Origin: Cynocephalus volans
Lineage: Eukaryota > Chordata > Mammalia > Dermoptera > Cynocephalidae
DNA length: 64,000 nucleotides
Reading direction: 5' to 3'
Assembly: GCF_027409185.1 (NCBI RefSeq)
Contig: NC_084463.1
Span: forward strand, 45,734,407-45,798,406
A program made the position numbers and the translations under genes. Each line of letters begins with the position of its first letter. The stretch's first letter is position 1. The notes beneath the pieces are model-generated. The model saw only the letters and a list, made by a program, of their open reading frames with translations. It searched no databases and was not told the DNA's origin. Positions 1 to 10,914 of this stretch are shown here, piece after piece.

Positions 1-27
1 AAGAAAGAAAGAAAGAGAGAGAGAGAG

Positions 28-113
<86 letters not shown>
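1..113. repeat. (GAAA)n polypurine microsatellite
   Basis: An almost pure AAAG tract with a short AG interruption runs from the window edge to about base 113, so its true start lies outside. Similar GAAA/GGAA tracts occur inside L1 3' ends at 3215, 9815 and 31795, so this may be the tail of another L1. The sequence after it (CCCACAAACAGCC onward) is not recognisable as L1. Confidence 0.97.
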
Positions 114-329
114 CCCACAAACAGCCAGGAGCTGTAGAAAAAGGGAATGAACGGTGCCTTTCAAACGTTTGCACTTGCATTCAATCTTTCCAGCTCTTGG
201 GCCTATTCCACGGGGTCAGATGAATTCCTCATCCAGAGACTAAAGTTCCCACCACGCTGAACACGGCAGAACCACAGAAGAATAATCCACCATCCAAACA
301 GGCCTCCTAATCGCCTCCCGCACACCCCG

Positions 330-900
330 GCACTGCCAAATGTGGGGTCTGTTGCACAACTGTTGGCTGCTGCCGGGACAGCCCTGCCCTACTCAAAAAC
401 TCTCAGGATTCCTCCACTGCTTTCCATGGAAGATACTGGGCCCTTTCAGGAACAAACCAGTCTCTCCGAATTCCGTCTCCACTGCTCGCACCGCAAAGCC
501 ATCCACACAGCCCCGCTGGCCTAGCAGGGTCCTCGGAGCAAGCCTTGCACACTCGCGTGCGCGTGCCAACGCCACAGACCCCACGCCTGCCCGCCCGGCC
601 CACCGCTCCAGGGTCAGGCCGCCTTCCGTCCTCACACAGCGCTGCCACTCCAGCCCAGTCACAGCGCTGCCACTCCAGCCCAGTCACAGCGCTGCCACTC
701 CGCTGCCTCCTCCGCACGCCTTGCCGAATAGTCGCATTCCCTTCTGTGTCTCTACGTTTTGACTTTCTTTTATTGTAAGCAATCTGCGTGTCGAACACAC
801 AGCAATAGCGCCGAGTGCGTGTGCTCCAGCGTGCTGAATCGGCTGCCTGAGTGAGTCAGAATTTACAGACCCAGCGTCCTGCTTAGCTCTCATGCTTCAC
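330..900. other. GC- and CpG-richer patch without a recognised gene
   Basis: This stretch is clearly richer in G+C and CpG than its surroundings, for example around 540-600 and 800-850. Several overlapping open frames exist on both strands, but none resembles a known protein and they look like by-products of the GC content. On the minus strand an AATAAA-like signal (near 770) is followed by GC-rich DNA, which could be the R/U5 end of an old LTR. A small CpG island or first exon of an unseen gene is the alternative. Confidence 0.4.
636..701. repeat. 25-bp tandem repeat, about 2.6 copies
   Basis: Two perfect adjacent copies (636-660 and 661-685) of a 25-base unit beginning ACAGCGCTGCCACTCC are followed by a 16-base partial copy. 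Each unit contains the palindrome AGCGCT. The copies are identical, so the duplication is recent or homogenised. Confidence 0.95.
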
Positions 901-1034
901 CTATTCCTTGGCACTGAGCAAGTCCCACTGTGAGGTGGCTTAGACCTCGGTACGTATCAGACAGGAAACGAGTCAACTATTCCCAGATTTTGGAAAGTGA
1001 AAGGGGAGGTGGAAACCATCCAGCCTCTCTTCTC

Positions 1035-1150
1035 ACCTGTAGCTGAGAAAGCCAAGGCTTAGGCAGATTAAATGGCACATGCAAGATCAAGTGTGAAGTG
1101 ACAGGCCACGTCATAACGGGTTCTGCTAAGCCCTGGCTCGTCCTATTGCA
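1035..1150 (+). mobile_element. Possible MIR SINE fragment
   Basis: The order of motifs (an 'AGCTGAGAAAGCCAAGGCTTA' type segment, then a 'taaatggcacatgcaagatca' type segment, then a degenerate 'gggttctg') follows the second half of a MIR consensus. Divergence is high, so this is a tentative call. Confidence 0.4.
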
Positions 1151-2530
1151 TGACTTGGCCTGCCTGCCACACACGTACGTCCACAAAACCAGATGGCCTT
1201 ACTAACCCCTCAGGAACATAGTGTTGTCTCCAGGGTAAGTAACAAGGGATGAACCAAAAGCACGGAAGTGGGTGGTGTCTCGGGGCTGTTATTCCTCCAG
1301 CCAGCCATGCGGAAGGACGTGCCTGTGCACAAGGTGCTGCACTCCATGGCAGGAGGCAAGGGGAAGAGAAAATAGTCCCAGTACTTCCAGGTCACAGCTT
1401 AGAGTAGTCAAGTAAAAATATACCTTCTGATAATTATGAAATAAAAGTGGGAGCAAAGTCTTAGAAAACATAGAAGGAGGAATTCCCTCTGAATGGAAGA
1501 AGACAGAAGCTGTGGTTTTTGAAGGAGCTCAAGTAAGAGTGTACAAAGAAGCAGGAATAAATAATCAGGTGAATCAAAGCCCACGGTGTGTTCAGGGTTA
1601 GAAGAAATATATTGAATGAACTACGCCCTTTCCTTGCAATACTATCGGATATTCTAGGTACTGAGCAGGAAATGACATTAAATGAAGAATCAATAAAACA
1701 AGAATCTTAAATTAATGCACAGTGTTCAAGTAAATAGATTCTTTTAACCTTTTCCAAAAACAATAACTGAACATTTGATTCTTTCTGAAGTACAGTAAAA
1801 TTAAAGTGTTATTGTTATTATATTAAACTTATAAGGGAAACCAGAATGTTCACCAAATATATTTTATCCTCAATGTTTTTGTACATTTAAAAGAAACTGA
1901 GGCCTTTTAATATTATTTTAACCCATGTATCTTTGCCAAGTAGCAGCCAAAAGAGGTATATTATATTATAAATGAATAAATGAAAGAATTTGTAGGAATG
2001 TGTTCATGAAAACACTGATCACCCTTATTTACAAAAGCACTGCGGGCTGCCACCTTCAGATAACTGAATAAAAATCTGCTTTATTACCCATAAATTTCAT
2101 CATATCTGAATTCAGACAAGATGAACTTTATGGCTGTATAAAATGACCTCATGGTATAAAACTTTTTAAAAAGCAAACATCAAACTATTTTATACATATC
2201 AATAATAGTTTGGCTACAGTGACCTTTATGTCTCTCTTAAAAAATATTATTATGTTTTTGCCTTCTTTCCCTTGTATATCTCATAATCACATGGAGAAGC
2301 AATAAAAATAAAGTTCATTATGCAAGATTATTATTTACACACCCCTTACAGATCAGCTGCAAAAAAAGAAAGAAAGAAAATTATTATTGACACAAAGGCA
2401 ATAAGAATTTTATCTGTCAGCAGGTTTTAGAACTAAGTGAAAGTTCACTCAGTCTATTTCTGTGTTAGCTAACTCAACAAGAATCCTTTATAAGAAGGAA
2501 ATAGAGGAAAATGAAACAAAATTAAACCTA
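1150..2530. other. AT-rich intergenic DNA, nothing recognised
   Basis: No open frame, RNA gene or clear repeat boundary was recognised. An A-rich stretch near 2358-2380 may be a decayed retrotransposon tail. Confidence 0.5.
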
Positions 2531-3143
2531 GGTGTAAAAGATCAAGGATGTAAAAGACCTGTATACTGAAAACTATAAAATAGTGATTAAAAAAAAAAAA
2601 ACCCGGAAGAAAACACAAATAAGTAGAAAGATATCCCATGTTCATGCATTGGAAGAATATTGTGAAAACATCCATACTACTCAAAGTGATTTACATGTTC
2701 AATGCAATCTCTATCAAAATTCCAAGGTATTTTCCACAGAAAAAAAAATTCTTAAATTTGTATAGAACCACAAATGACCTCAAATGGCCAAAATAATCTT
2801 GAGTAAAAAGAACAAAGCTGGAGGCTTCTCCCTCCTTGATTTGTAATCAAAAGAGTTTAGTACTGAAATAAAAACAGATGTGCAGCCCAGTGGACCAGGA
2901 CAGAAAATGCAGAAATAAACCAATATAGTTATGGTCAATTGACTTTTGACAAAGATGTGAAGAACACACAATGGGGAAAGAACAGTCTCTTTAATAAATG
3001 ATTTTGGAAAAACTGGATATCCACATGCAGAAGTAAGTAACTGGCCCCTTATCTCACACCAGACACAGAAATCAACTCAAAAATAGATTAAAGACTTAAA
3101 TATAAGACATGAAACTATAAAGCTATTAGAAGAAAACATAGGA

Positions 3144-3495
3144 CTATGTTAAGTGAAATAAGCCAGGCACAGACGGGAAATACCAGATGTCTTCACCCAT
3201 AAGTGGGAGCTAAGAGAGAAAGAAGGAAGGAAAGATCACAGTGGTGCTTTGGACTGCCAGAGGGAGAGAACATACCTAGGGCTGTTGAGGGCATGGAGGG
3301 GTTGAGAGGGGGAAGATGGGAAGAGGGTGTGTGGGGGGCATGAGGAATAATGACAATTTGGGGTAATGGGCATGCTGATGGTATTGATCTGATCATTACA
3401 TCTTGGACACAGGTGGTGATGGTCAGCTTTGTACCACACGAATATGCATAATCAGTAAAAGAAAGAAAGAAAGAAAATAAAGAAAAAATAAACAA
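3144..3495 (+). mobile_element. Truncated L1 3' end inserted in the older L1, with target site duplication
   Basis: This is a 5'-truncated L1 tail: 'agtgaaataagccaggcacaga', 'taagtgggagctaagag', a short GAAA/GGAA tract, then a 3' UTR ending in an A-rich tail with GAAA repeats. It is bracketed by AGAAGAAAACATAGGA (3128-3143) and AGAAGAAAATGTAGGA (3496-3511). These match at 14 of 16 bases, as expected for an L1 target site duplication. Confidence 0.85.
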
Positions 3496-3599
3496 AGAAG
3501 AAAATGTAGGAAAAATTCTCTATAACATTGATCTCGGTAATAACTTTTTGACATGACTCCAACAGCAAAAATAGACAAATGGAATGGTATCTGTTGCTT

Positions 3600-4151
3600 T
3601 GCGTTGTTTGCCCCCCACGGATTTGTCACCCCACTTCCCCTGGGTGATGGAGATGCAAAGGATGACTCAAAGCCCATTTCTTCCGAGCAGTGAGAGGCCC
3701 CAAAGTGGTTAATCTCCCACAGAAACCCTCAAGCGAGAGGGATCCCTTCCTTGGGAAATTAATGCCAAATTGGGGTTCTTTTCCTGCATTTATTTTCCAG
3801 ACCAGGAAGTTACAGGAAGAGACATAGGTGGGGTAATAGTTTAACAGTATAGGCTGATAACTTTCAGTGAAACAAGCCAGATGACATTCCAGTAAGGCAA
3901 TCAAGTGGTCCTATCAACAACACTTTGATCTTAGCAAACATTCCTTCTTGACAACAATTGCTCAGTATCTTTACATAACAATCAGTAACTAGTCTGTCTG
4001 TGAGCCAGCAACCTGCTGTGCCACAAATCTTTATCTTACACCAGAGACTTACAGTCTGAGGAGAATTTCCAGTCCTCCACAAGGTCAATATTTGAAACTG
4101 CAAGGCTTTGGAAAACCAGGCCCTGTGAAGTACATATGTTTTATAGTATAT
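3600..4151 (-). mobile_element. Solo LTR, minus orientation (family A)
   Basis: The sequence is the reverse complement of LTR copies at 55045-55508 and 62066-62604. It shares the blocks 'ctttatagtat', 'cacagggcctggttttcc', 'ctcactgctcggaagaaatggg' and 'tgcatctccatcacc'. The LTR 3' end (TGTCACC on the plus strand) falls at 3624, and about 20 bases beyond it are shared with the 62604 copy. It interrupts the L1 between 3587 and about 4152. A polyadenylation-type signal is not obvious here. Confidence 0.75.
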
Positions 4152-5097
4152 CCCCCAGGCATCCAACTAAAAAGCTTCTGCACAGAAAAAAAAAAATTTA
4201 AAAATTGAAGAGAAAATCCACAAAATGGGAGAACATATTTGCAAATGATACATCTGATTGGGGGTTAATATCCAAGATATATAAGAAACTCAAACAACTC
4301 AATAGAAGAAAAATATGATTTAAAAATGGGCAAAGGATATAAACAGATATTTCTCAAAAGAAGATACATAAATGGCCAACAGGTACATGAAAAAATGCTC
4401 AGCGTTACTAATCATTAGGGAAATGTAAATTAAAACCACAATATCACTTCACACCTGTTAGAATGGCTGTTATCAAAAAGATAAAAGATAATTGTTCTAG
4501 AGAATGTAAAAAAAAAAAAAAGGAACACATCATAGGTGGGAATGTAAATTAGTACAGCCATTATGGAAAACAATATAAAAATTCCTCAAAACACAAAAAA
4601 TAGAACCACCATACAAACCAGTAACCTTACTTCTGGATATATATCTGAAGGAACTTTAATTAATACATTGAAAGGAGATCTACACTTCCATGTTTATCTC
4701 AGCACTATTTACAATAGCCAAGATATGGAAACAAACTAAACATCCATCAATGGATGAATGGATAATAAAAAGTGTGGTATATACACACAATGAAATACTG
4801 TTCAGCCGTAGAAAAGGGGGAAACCCTGTCATGTGCATCAATGTGGATGAATCTGGAGGACATTTTGCTAAGTGAAATCAGCCATGCCCAAAAAGACAAA
4901 TACCATGTGATCTCGTTTCCATGTGGAATCAAAGTTGAACTCATCGAAGTAGAGTGTAGAACAACGGTTCCCAGAGGCTGGGGGTCGGGAGGAAGAGAGA
5001 GGGGAGTTGTTTGTCAAGAATAAATAGCTTCAGAGCGACAGGAGGAGGTGGTGTTGAGAACTAGGGCACAGCACTGTGACCACAGGCAGTGTATTTG

Positions 5098-5527
5098 CTT
5101 TAGTCAGTTTCCTGTTGCTTATAACAGAATACCTAAAACTGTGTCATTTTTAAAAAAAATTGTATCTACAGTCTTGGAGGCTGAAAAGTCCAAGGTCAGG
5201 GATCATCTGGTTGATGGTCTTTTTCCTGGTGGGGACTCTGCAGACTCCTGAGATGGCACAGGCATCAGATGATGAGAGGGCAAGAGTGTGCTAATGATTT
5301 CTCCCTCTCCTTGTAAAGCCACCACTTTTACTCATATGATAAACCATTAACCCATTAACCCATTCATTCTTGAAAGGATTAATTTCTTCACGAGGGCATA
5401 GTCCTCATGATCCAACAACCTCTTAAAGGCCCCACCTCTGAAACACTCAGATTTCCCATCCTATTAATACTGTTACAATGAGGATTAAGTTTCAATTTGT
5501 GTTTTGGAGGAGACATTCACATCATAG
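5098..5527 (-). mobile_element. MaLR (MLT1/MST-type) LTR
   Basis: It starts like a reversed MaLR LTR ('tagtcagtttcctgttgcttataacagaatacct'), has the typical 'aaggccccacctctgaaacac' block near 5425 and ends at 'ggaggagacattcacatcatagca'. This order is characteristic of the MaLR LTR superfamily in reverse. The exact subfamily cannot be told by eye. Confidence 0.75.
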
Positions 5528-5657
5528 CAGTATTATATATTTCAAAATAACTAAGAGTAGATTTCAAATGTCTCACCCTAAAAGATGATAGGTAAGTGAA
5601 GCAATGGATGTGTTAACTGGCTTGGTTTAATCGTGCCACCTTATATACCTGTACATA

Positions 5658-5738
5658 CAAGAGTCCTTCAGAAAGTTTGTGGAAAAATTGAATGAAAAGA
5701 TGAAATAAATCTTTCCATAAATTTTTGAAGCACCCCTA
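5658..5738. mobile_element. MADE2-like mariner MITE
   Basis: This is an 80-bp element with imperfect terminal inverted repeats (GAGTCCTTCAGAAAGTTTGT at the left, TTTTTGAAGCACCCC at the right) around an 'aaaagatgaaataaatctttcca' centre, next to TA dinucleotides. The layout matches the Hsmar2-derived MADE2 MITE as I remember it. A second copy lies at 24482-24565. Confidence 0.65.
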
Positions 5739-5739
5739 T

Positions 5740-7120
5740 ATATCTAAACATCACATTCCACCCTATAAATGTATATAACTATTATATGTCAATCAAAAAT
5801 AAAATAACAGTATAGCTACTTTTATGAAGAAACTGATTTTGTCTTGCCTTGTTGTTAAAAAATTAAATTATTATGAATTTTTCTAAATTTATCTCATTCA
5901 AAATTTATGCCCCTTCACACAGGCAAGAATAAAAGGGTTTCAAGTAAGTTGCTGAAAGTTTTATGCCATCTTTACATGTTTAAAATTATGAAAACCAGAC
6001 ATTTACTAATTTCTTATCACTATTAAACTTGATAAATTCCTCAAATATGATAACTTATCGACAATTAGGAACCAACTAGTAATAGCAGTATTAATCTAGT
6101 AAAACAGGTTAAAAATGGGTGTGTTATGGTCATTGTTTATGTGATACATATCTTACAAAAAACCCTAGATATACAGATAGATAATATTTTGAAACATAAA
6201 GATAATTGTTTGATGCAGTCTTCATGCACTACTGAGCTGCGTCAGTTGAGTTTATTTGACTGGCAGAATCACGTAACACACTGTACCAATGTTAAGTTCA
6301 AGTTAGGGGAGGAAAACAGATACATACATGCATAGGCAGTTTGCACTAGGACTCTTTTTAATGACATTGGTAATGAACTATACTAAAGACTTTTGAAAAA
6401 AGTTTAATCATTAACTTTAAATTCATATTTTAAAAACAACATGATCAAAAATGGGTATCTGTAAACAATAGATGTACATATAACCTAAGCCTTATAATAA
6501 TAGTTAAAGCTTGGCAATTGCCAAATGTTGGTACTTGTTATTTTAGTGATTTTAATGCACTTTCTGCATTGTTATATTTCTATTCCATCTCTTCAGGACT
6601 TTATTCTGCTGTAGCTATGTTAGATAGTTTTCTTCAAACAGCATACAATGTAGCATTGTTTAGACAAATATATTTCTACTGAATGAAGCTTTTAAAATAC
6701 ACATGAAGGGATTGAGAGATTATGAAAAAGCAGTGACTTTTGGTGTTTTTCTATGTTACCTTTTAAAAGACAGGATAGGTTCATCAGTCAGTGAAGATCA
6801 AGCAAAAGATAAAGCCTTTTACCCTTTAATTTATATCTCGTCCCTGCCTGTTTGATTTCTTTGGTAATGTAAAGTATGACTCAACAGCACTTTTATTTGC
6901 AATTGATAGAAAATGCATATATATTTGAAACTTGGGGTTTTTTTTAAGGAGGCACGTTATTTTTTAATTAGAAGAAAAAAATTTAAGCAATATACCAATA
7001 CATAGAAAATTATTGTAAAGTAAAAATTAGGAATTATTCTTGATGAGTACAACAGGTGAAAATGTATCTCGGAATATAAACTTCAGCAGAAATAATGAAG
7101 ATCTCAAGATTTCCTTCAAA
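5740..7120. other. AT-rich intergenic DNA, nothing recognised
   Basis: No gene, structured RNA or clear repeat was recognised. Short open frames here have no protein-like composition. Confidence 0.5.
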
Positions 7121-7124
7121 TAAT

Positions 7125-7420
7125 ATCTCCAGGCAGGCAGGATGGTTGACTAGAGGTGCCTGGTGCACATCTCTCCCACAAAAAAGGGCCAAAATAAATA
7201 AACAAATAAACAGCTAAATGTTGATGGAAGCATCTGTGGGAGAGCTCAGGAGTACAAGGGACTGGCGGATCCCGGTGGAGCGTGAAAGCCCAGGACGGCA
7301 GCATGGAGAGAAATGAAGGCCCCCTGCCTCAGCCACCACAGCTCTGCCACTGGAACTGGTGCAGGAGGGACATTTTCCTGTGAGGAAAGGGCAAGCAGAA
7401 GGCTCATTCTGGCCCCCTTT
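7125..7420 (+). mobile_element. L1 5' UTR-like fragment
   Basis: The segment 'caggatggttgactagaggtgcctggtgcacatctc' resembles the start of mammalian L1M/L1MB 5' ends ('...atggctgactagaggc...'). It is followed by GC-richer UTR-like sequence. No ORF1 follows, so only a piece of the 5' end is present. Confidence 0.55.
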
Positions 7421-7624
7421 CTCACCACCTTCCTGCCGGCACTAAGAATGAAATCCTCCAAGGTAGAATCTTAAACCTCATTTACAAACAAGTAAACAGT
7501 TTTCCTTTTTCTGCGCTTTTTCAAAACAAATAATGTTCTGGGCCAGTGAGGATTGAGACTGATAAATTCTTCATATGAGAGAAAAAATAATTAATATTAA
7601 CAACCACAACACATCTAGGAGGCA

Positions 7625-8470
7625 TGTTCAGAGAGCCAAGCAGTAGGTAACTACCTGCGATGGCCTATCCTATTTAGCTCCCACCCAAAACACATGAGGT
7701 TCATTCTGTTCCCACCTCACTTTTCAGCATAGTGAATTTAGACTCAGACAGCTGCGGTGAAATTTCCAAGACACAGACAGCAGATGGCCGAGCCGCCACT
7801 GCGCCTTGCAGGCCATGAGGACTAGCATACTTACCGGCTGGTGCAGGAACTGGTTGGTGCTGCCCAGGGGCCAGCAGGAGCAGAGAAATGTGGTGACGTG
7901 GATGTTTCTACCCTAAAAGACTGGTTTTGGAGACTTCACCAGCATCATCTTCACATTGGGTGAGACAAAGAGGATGACAGTCAGTGGAAGCTCCATGAAC
8001 CGCTCGGAGGACTGGGATCTGCAGGTGATACGAACAAGTGTCAGCCTTTCCGGAACTTGTACAGAAGGGGCACGGATGCTTCTAGAGAGAAATATTCTAA
8101 GTGTTGTAAAGACAATTGGGGGAAGGGGCACAATTAAATAATCAGTAATTTTTAAATAATTATTTGTGAGGCCATTAGGCTGAGATGGCTCTACTGTTTT
8201 TCATTTCTAAGTTGCAAACTGACACTTAACGCAGAGTAACATAACCTATCAGAAACTGTCAACCAGACTTTAACTAAGAACTTTCCACTTAAACCAATTA
8301 ATATTTTATTTATTTTTCTATTGTGAATACCTTGTAAAAGTTTGCCCTTCACATTCTCTTGGTGGAACCCTAAACCACTTGTGGTTTGCTGCTGTCTAAT
8401 TTATGAATTGCTGTTTGTTCAAATAAACTCTTTGAATCTTTAATGTGCCTAAGCTTATTTTTAATAGTTT
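7625..8470 (+). mobile_element. ERVL-type LTR, copy 1
   Basis: About 830 bases match, in the same order, the split repeat at 56150-56671 plus 58794-59190. Shared blocks include 'gtgcaggaactggttggtgctgccca' and 'gaggccattaggctgagatggctctact' (8169). Also shared are the end blocks 'ggaaccctaaaccacttgtggtttg' (8362) and 'caaataaactct' (polyadenylation signal, 8418). In copy 2 the LTR is followed by a tRNA-Leu-like primer binding site, which points to the ERVL (class III) group. The 5' boundary is uncertain. Confidence 0.7.
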
Positions 8471-8960
8471 TGGAAACAGAAGGAGGATTCAAAAGAGATC
8501 CCTTGATGGTGACGCACTGGAGCAATAAGAAATGAGATATGGGTCCTCGCCTGAACCCCTTGTGCTTACTGTTTTCTTGCTGTGCATTTGCAGGCCACCA
8601 ATAGTAGGTCCCACTTGGATCCAAGCTCAGAAACTTAACATTCTGAGATCTCTAACCCTGCAGGCTATTGTAGGTACCTAGAATTTTAATGGTGGACAAT
8701 GATTTGTTACATGAAGTGGCCTCATAAAGACTTGCCCACAATAACAAAAATTTTTAAAAAACACACTTGTAAAGGTGTTACTGGGCCTAGCTAGGATGCC
8801 AGGTTCTTTGGGGGTCAATGTCATAGAAATGAATACTGAACCTACAGAGAGAGTGAGCAATCTAAGTTTACTGAAAGACTGCTGTGCACACAGGAGTCAA
8901 CACAAAGGATGAGCGTTCCTCCCTGAGTGCTCAGTGCAAGTGGTTCTTAAGGCAAAAGAA
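8471..8960 (+). other. Probable ERVL internal remnant, then unassigned DNA
   Basis: Directly after the LTR is TTTTGGAAACAGAAGGAGGA, a decayed version of the Leu-type primer binding site seen at 59182. Sequence up to about 8650 may be ERV leader. The remainder to 8960 was not recognised. Confidence 0.4.
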
Positions 8961-8963
8961 AAG

Positions 8964-9944
8964 GGCTGAACTAATTTACAGTCCCACCAACAGTGTAGAA
9001 GCGTTCCCCTTTCCCCACATCCTTGCCAGCATTTGTTGTTCAGTCTTTTTGATAATGGCCAGTCTAACCGGGGTGAGATGATATCTCAATGTGGTTTTGG
9101 TTTGCCTTTCTCTGATGACTAGTCATGTTGAGCATTTTTTCATGTACCAGTATGCCATTTGTTTGTCTTCCTTTGAAAAATATCTATTCATCTCCTTTGC
9201 CCATTTTTTGATTGGATTATTTGGGTTTTTTTTTTTTTACTGTATAGTGTGCTTTATATATTCTGGATATTAATCCCTTGTTGGATGTATAGTTTGAAAA
9301 TATTTTCTCCCATTCCATAGGGTGTCTTTCTGTTCTGCTGATTGTTTCCTTTGCTGTACAGAAACTTTTTCGTTTGATATAGTCCCATTTGTTTATCTTT
9401 TCTTTTTTGCTTGTGCTTTTGGGGTCTTCTTCATAAGTAAATTAGTACAGCCGTTATGGAAAACAGTATGGAGTTTCCTGAAACTACAAATGGAACTACC
9501 ATATGATCCAGCTATCCCACACTTGGCATGTATCCAAAGGAGTGGAAATCATCATGCTGAAGGGACAGCTGCACTCCCATGTTCACCACAGCTCTATCTA
9601 TGATGGCCAAAATACGGAACCAGCCTAAGTGCCCTTTGACAGATGGCTAGATAAGGAAAATATGGTATATATACACAATTAAATACTACTCAGCCATAAA
9701 AATGAATGAAATTATGGCATTTGCATCAACAAGGAGGAGTCTGGAGAAAATTATCTTAAGTGAAATACGGCAGACAAAGAAAGAAATCCTGCATGTTCTC
9801 ACTCATAACTAGGTGCTAAGAAAGAAGGAAGGAAGGAAGGTAGGAAGGAAGGAAGGTAGGAAGGAAGGAAGGAAGGAAGGAAGGTAGGAAGGAAGGAAAG
9901 AAGGAAGGAAGGAGAGAGAGAGGGAGAGAGAGAGAAAGAGAGAG

Positions 9945-10011
<67 letters not shown>

Positions 10012-10215
10012 GAAAGAAAGAAAGAAAAAGGAAGAAAGAAAGAAAGAAAAGACCAAAACAATATGTTCAACTTTCAGGAGAGAACAAACCTAAGGATACT
10101 AGAGATTGGGGGAAGCAGGTGGAGGTTTGGTGAGGGATAGTTTGGATAAAGGGCATAAAGAAAAATCACAATTTGCAATAATGAATATGATTATAATAAA
10201 TAATAAAAATTTTTT
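8964..10215 (+). mobile_element. L1 3' end with 5' inversion (twin priming)
   Basis: Bases 8964-9436 are L1 in reverse orientation (late ORF2). Bases 9437-10215 continue the same element in forward orientation, through the 3' UTR and tail. The joint repeats the same 16 bases: 9437-9452 reads GTAAATTAGTACAGCC, and the reverse complement of 8964-8979 reads GTAAATTAGTTCAGCC. This is the footprint of twin priming during L1 insertion. A-rich flanks (AAAAGAAAAG at 8955 and near 10217) may be the target duplication. Confidence 0.85.
9815..10052. repeat. GGAA/GTAGG/GAAA polypurine microsatellite inside an L1 3' UTR
   Basis: About 240 bases of pure purine-rich tetranucleotide repeat (GGAA with GTAGG variants, then GA, then GAAA) sit between the L1 stop region and the distal 3' UTR ('caatatgttcaactttcaggagaga'). 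A shorter tract is in the same place in the L1 at 31795-31845. Confidence 0.95.
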
Positions 10216-10440
10216 AGAAAAGAAAGAAAAGAGCTGGGTAGAGGGCTTGGGAAAGAGGACGAGATCTCTAATGTCATGGTGGGGTCTTTGCCAGTTGATC
10301 ACGAGGCAACTACTTTCATCTTCAGCAGGTGGGGGCTTCGTCGTTCTTTTGAGGCCTGTAGAAGGAGGTTTACACGGGATTAAGCATCGCTGGGTAATGC
10401 TGTGCTTGTGGGAAGGGGACATACAGGCTGGTCGTTAAGG
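10216..10440. other. Unassigned sequence, possibly U3 of the following LTR
   Basis: No gene was recognised. The segment precedes a class I ERV LTR and may be its U3 part, but the copy at 56672 is too diverged here to prove it. Confidence 0.35.
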
Positions 10441-10908
10441 CTTATCTTTAACTCCTGCCCTCCGTGATGTTTCCTGGGACAGGACATGTTCTGTTGCCTC
10501 TTGTGTCCCTGCTGCATTTCCAGCACAGAGACTACTACTGGGTTCTCAGTGTGGACAACAAAATGGAGTCTGTCCTGTCAGCCTTATCCTTCCTCCTGCC
10601 TCATGTGCCTTTCTACTCCTTTAGGAGCCCTCCACAGCTCACATCCTTCTCCCTCCTCTTTCCATTTCTCATGTTTCATTCCTTCAATCCCCTCTTTAAA
10701 ACCCCTCAGTAAATCTGAGTCTTTGAGATGGCTTTAGTCTGGCCATTTTCCTTCAGGCTTACTGGAGAGATGGGTTAGGCCAATGTCTCTCCTCAGGTCA
10801 CCGATAGTCCTGAATAAATGCTGACTTTCCATTCCCACCACCATTTGACTTTTGGGTTGTTTGTTTTTGTTTGAGGGGAGGCAGCTGGACTTGGGTTTGG
10901 TGACAGAT
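10440..10908 (+). mobile_element. Class I ERV LTR (family B)
   Basis: Its second half matches the LTRs at 56672-57265 and 58590-58793. Shared blocks are 'cattccttcaatcccctctttaaaac', 'agtaaatctgagtctttgagatgg', 'ccatttgacttttgggttg' and 'aggcagctggacttgggtttggtgaca'. It contains AATAAA at 10814. The bases after the end, ATTTGGGGGAGCTTC, resemble a tRNA-Pro primer binding site, typical of class I ERVs. No internal gene follows. Confidence 0.65.
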
Positions 10909-10914
10909 TTGGGG

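Larger units (their letters stand above)
2530..5040 (+). mobile_element. Old L1 LINE, 3' half, split by two later insertions
   Basis: Segments 2530-3143, 3496-3587 and about 4152-5040 read as one plus-strand L1. They run from late ORF2 (equivalent of 'atgcaatctctatcaaaattcc', 2702), through the C-terminal ORF2 region ('gcacagaaa', 'cacttcacacctgttagaatggc'), to the 3' UTR near 4960. The reading frame is broken repeatedly. A younger L1 3' end (3144-3495) and an LTR (about 3588-4151) interrupt it, which makes this the oldest of the three. Confidence 0.85.

Noticed and set aside
340..762. 140-residue open frame in the GC-rich patch
   Set aside because: It overlaps frames on both strands, is Pro/Ser/Arg-rich and partly encoded by the 25-bp tandem repeat. 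No domain is recognisable.
9799..10070. Long minus-strand open frames rich in Ser/Leu/Phe
   Set aside because: They are translations of the purine tetranucleotide microsatellite, not genes.
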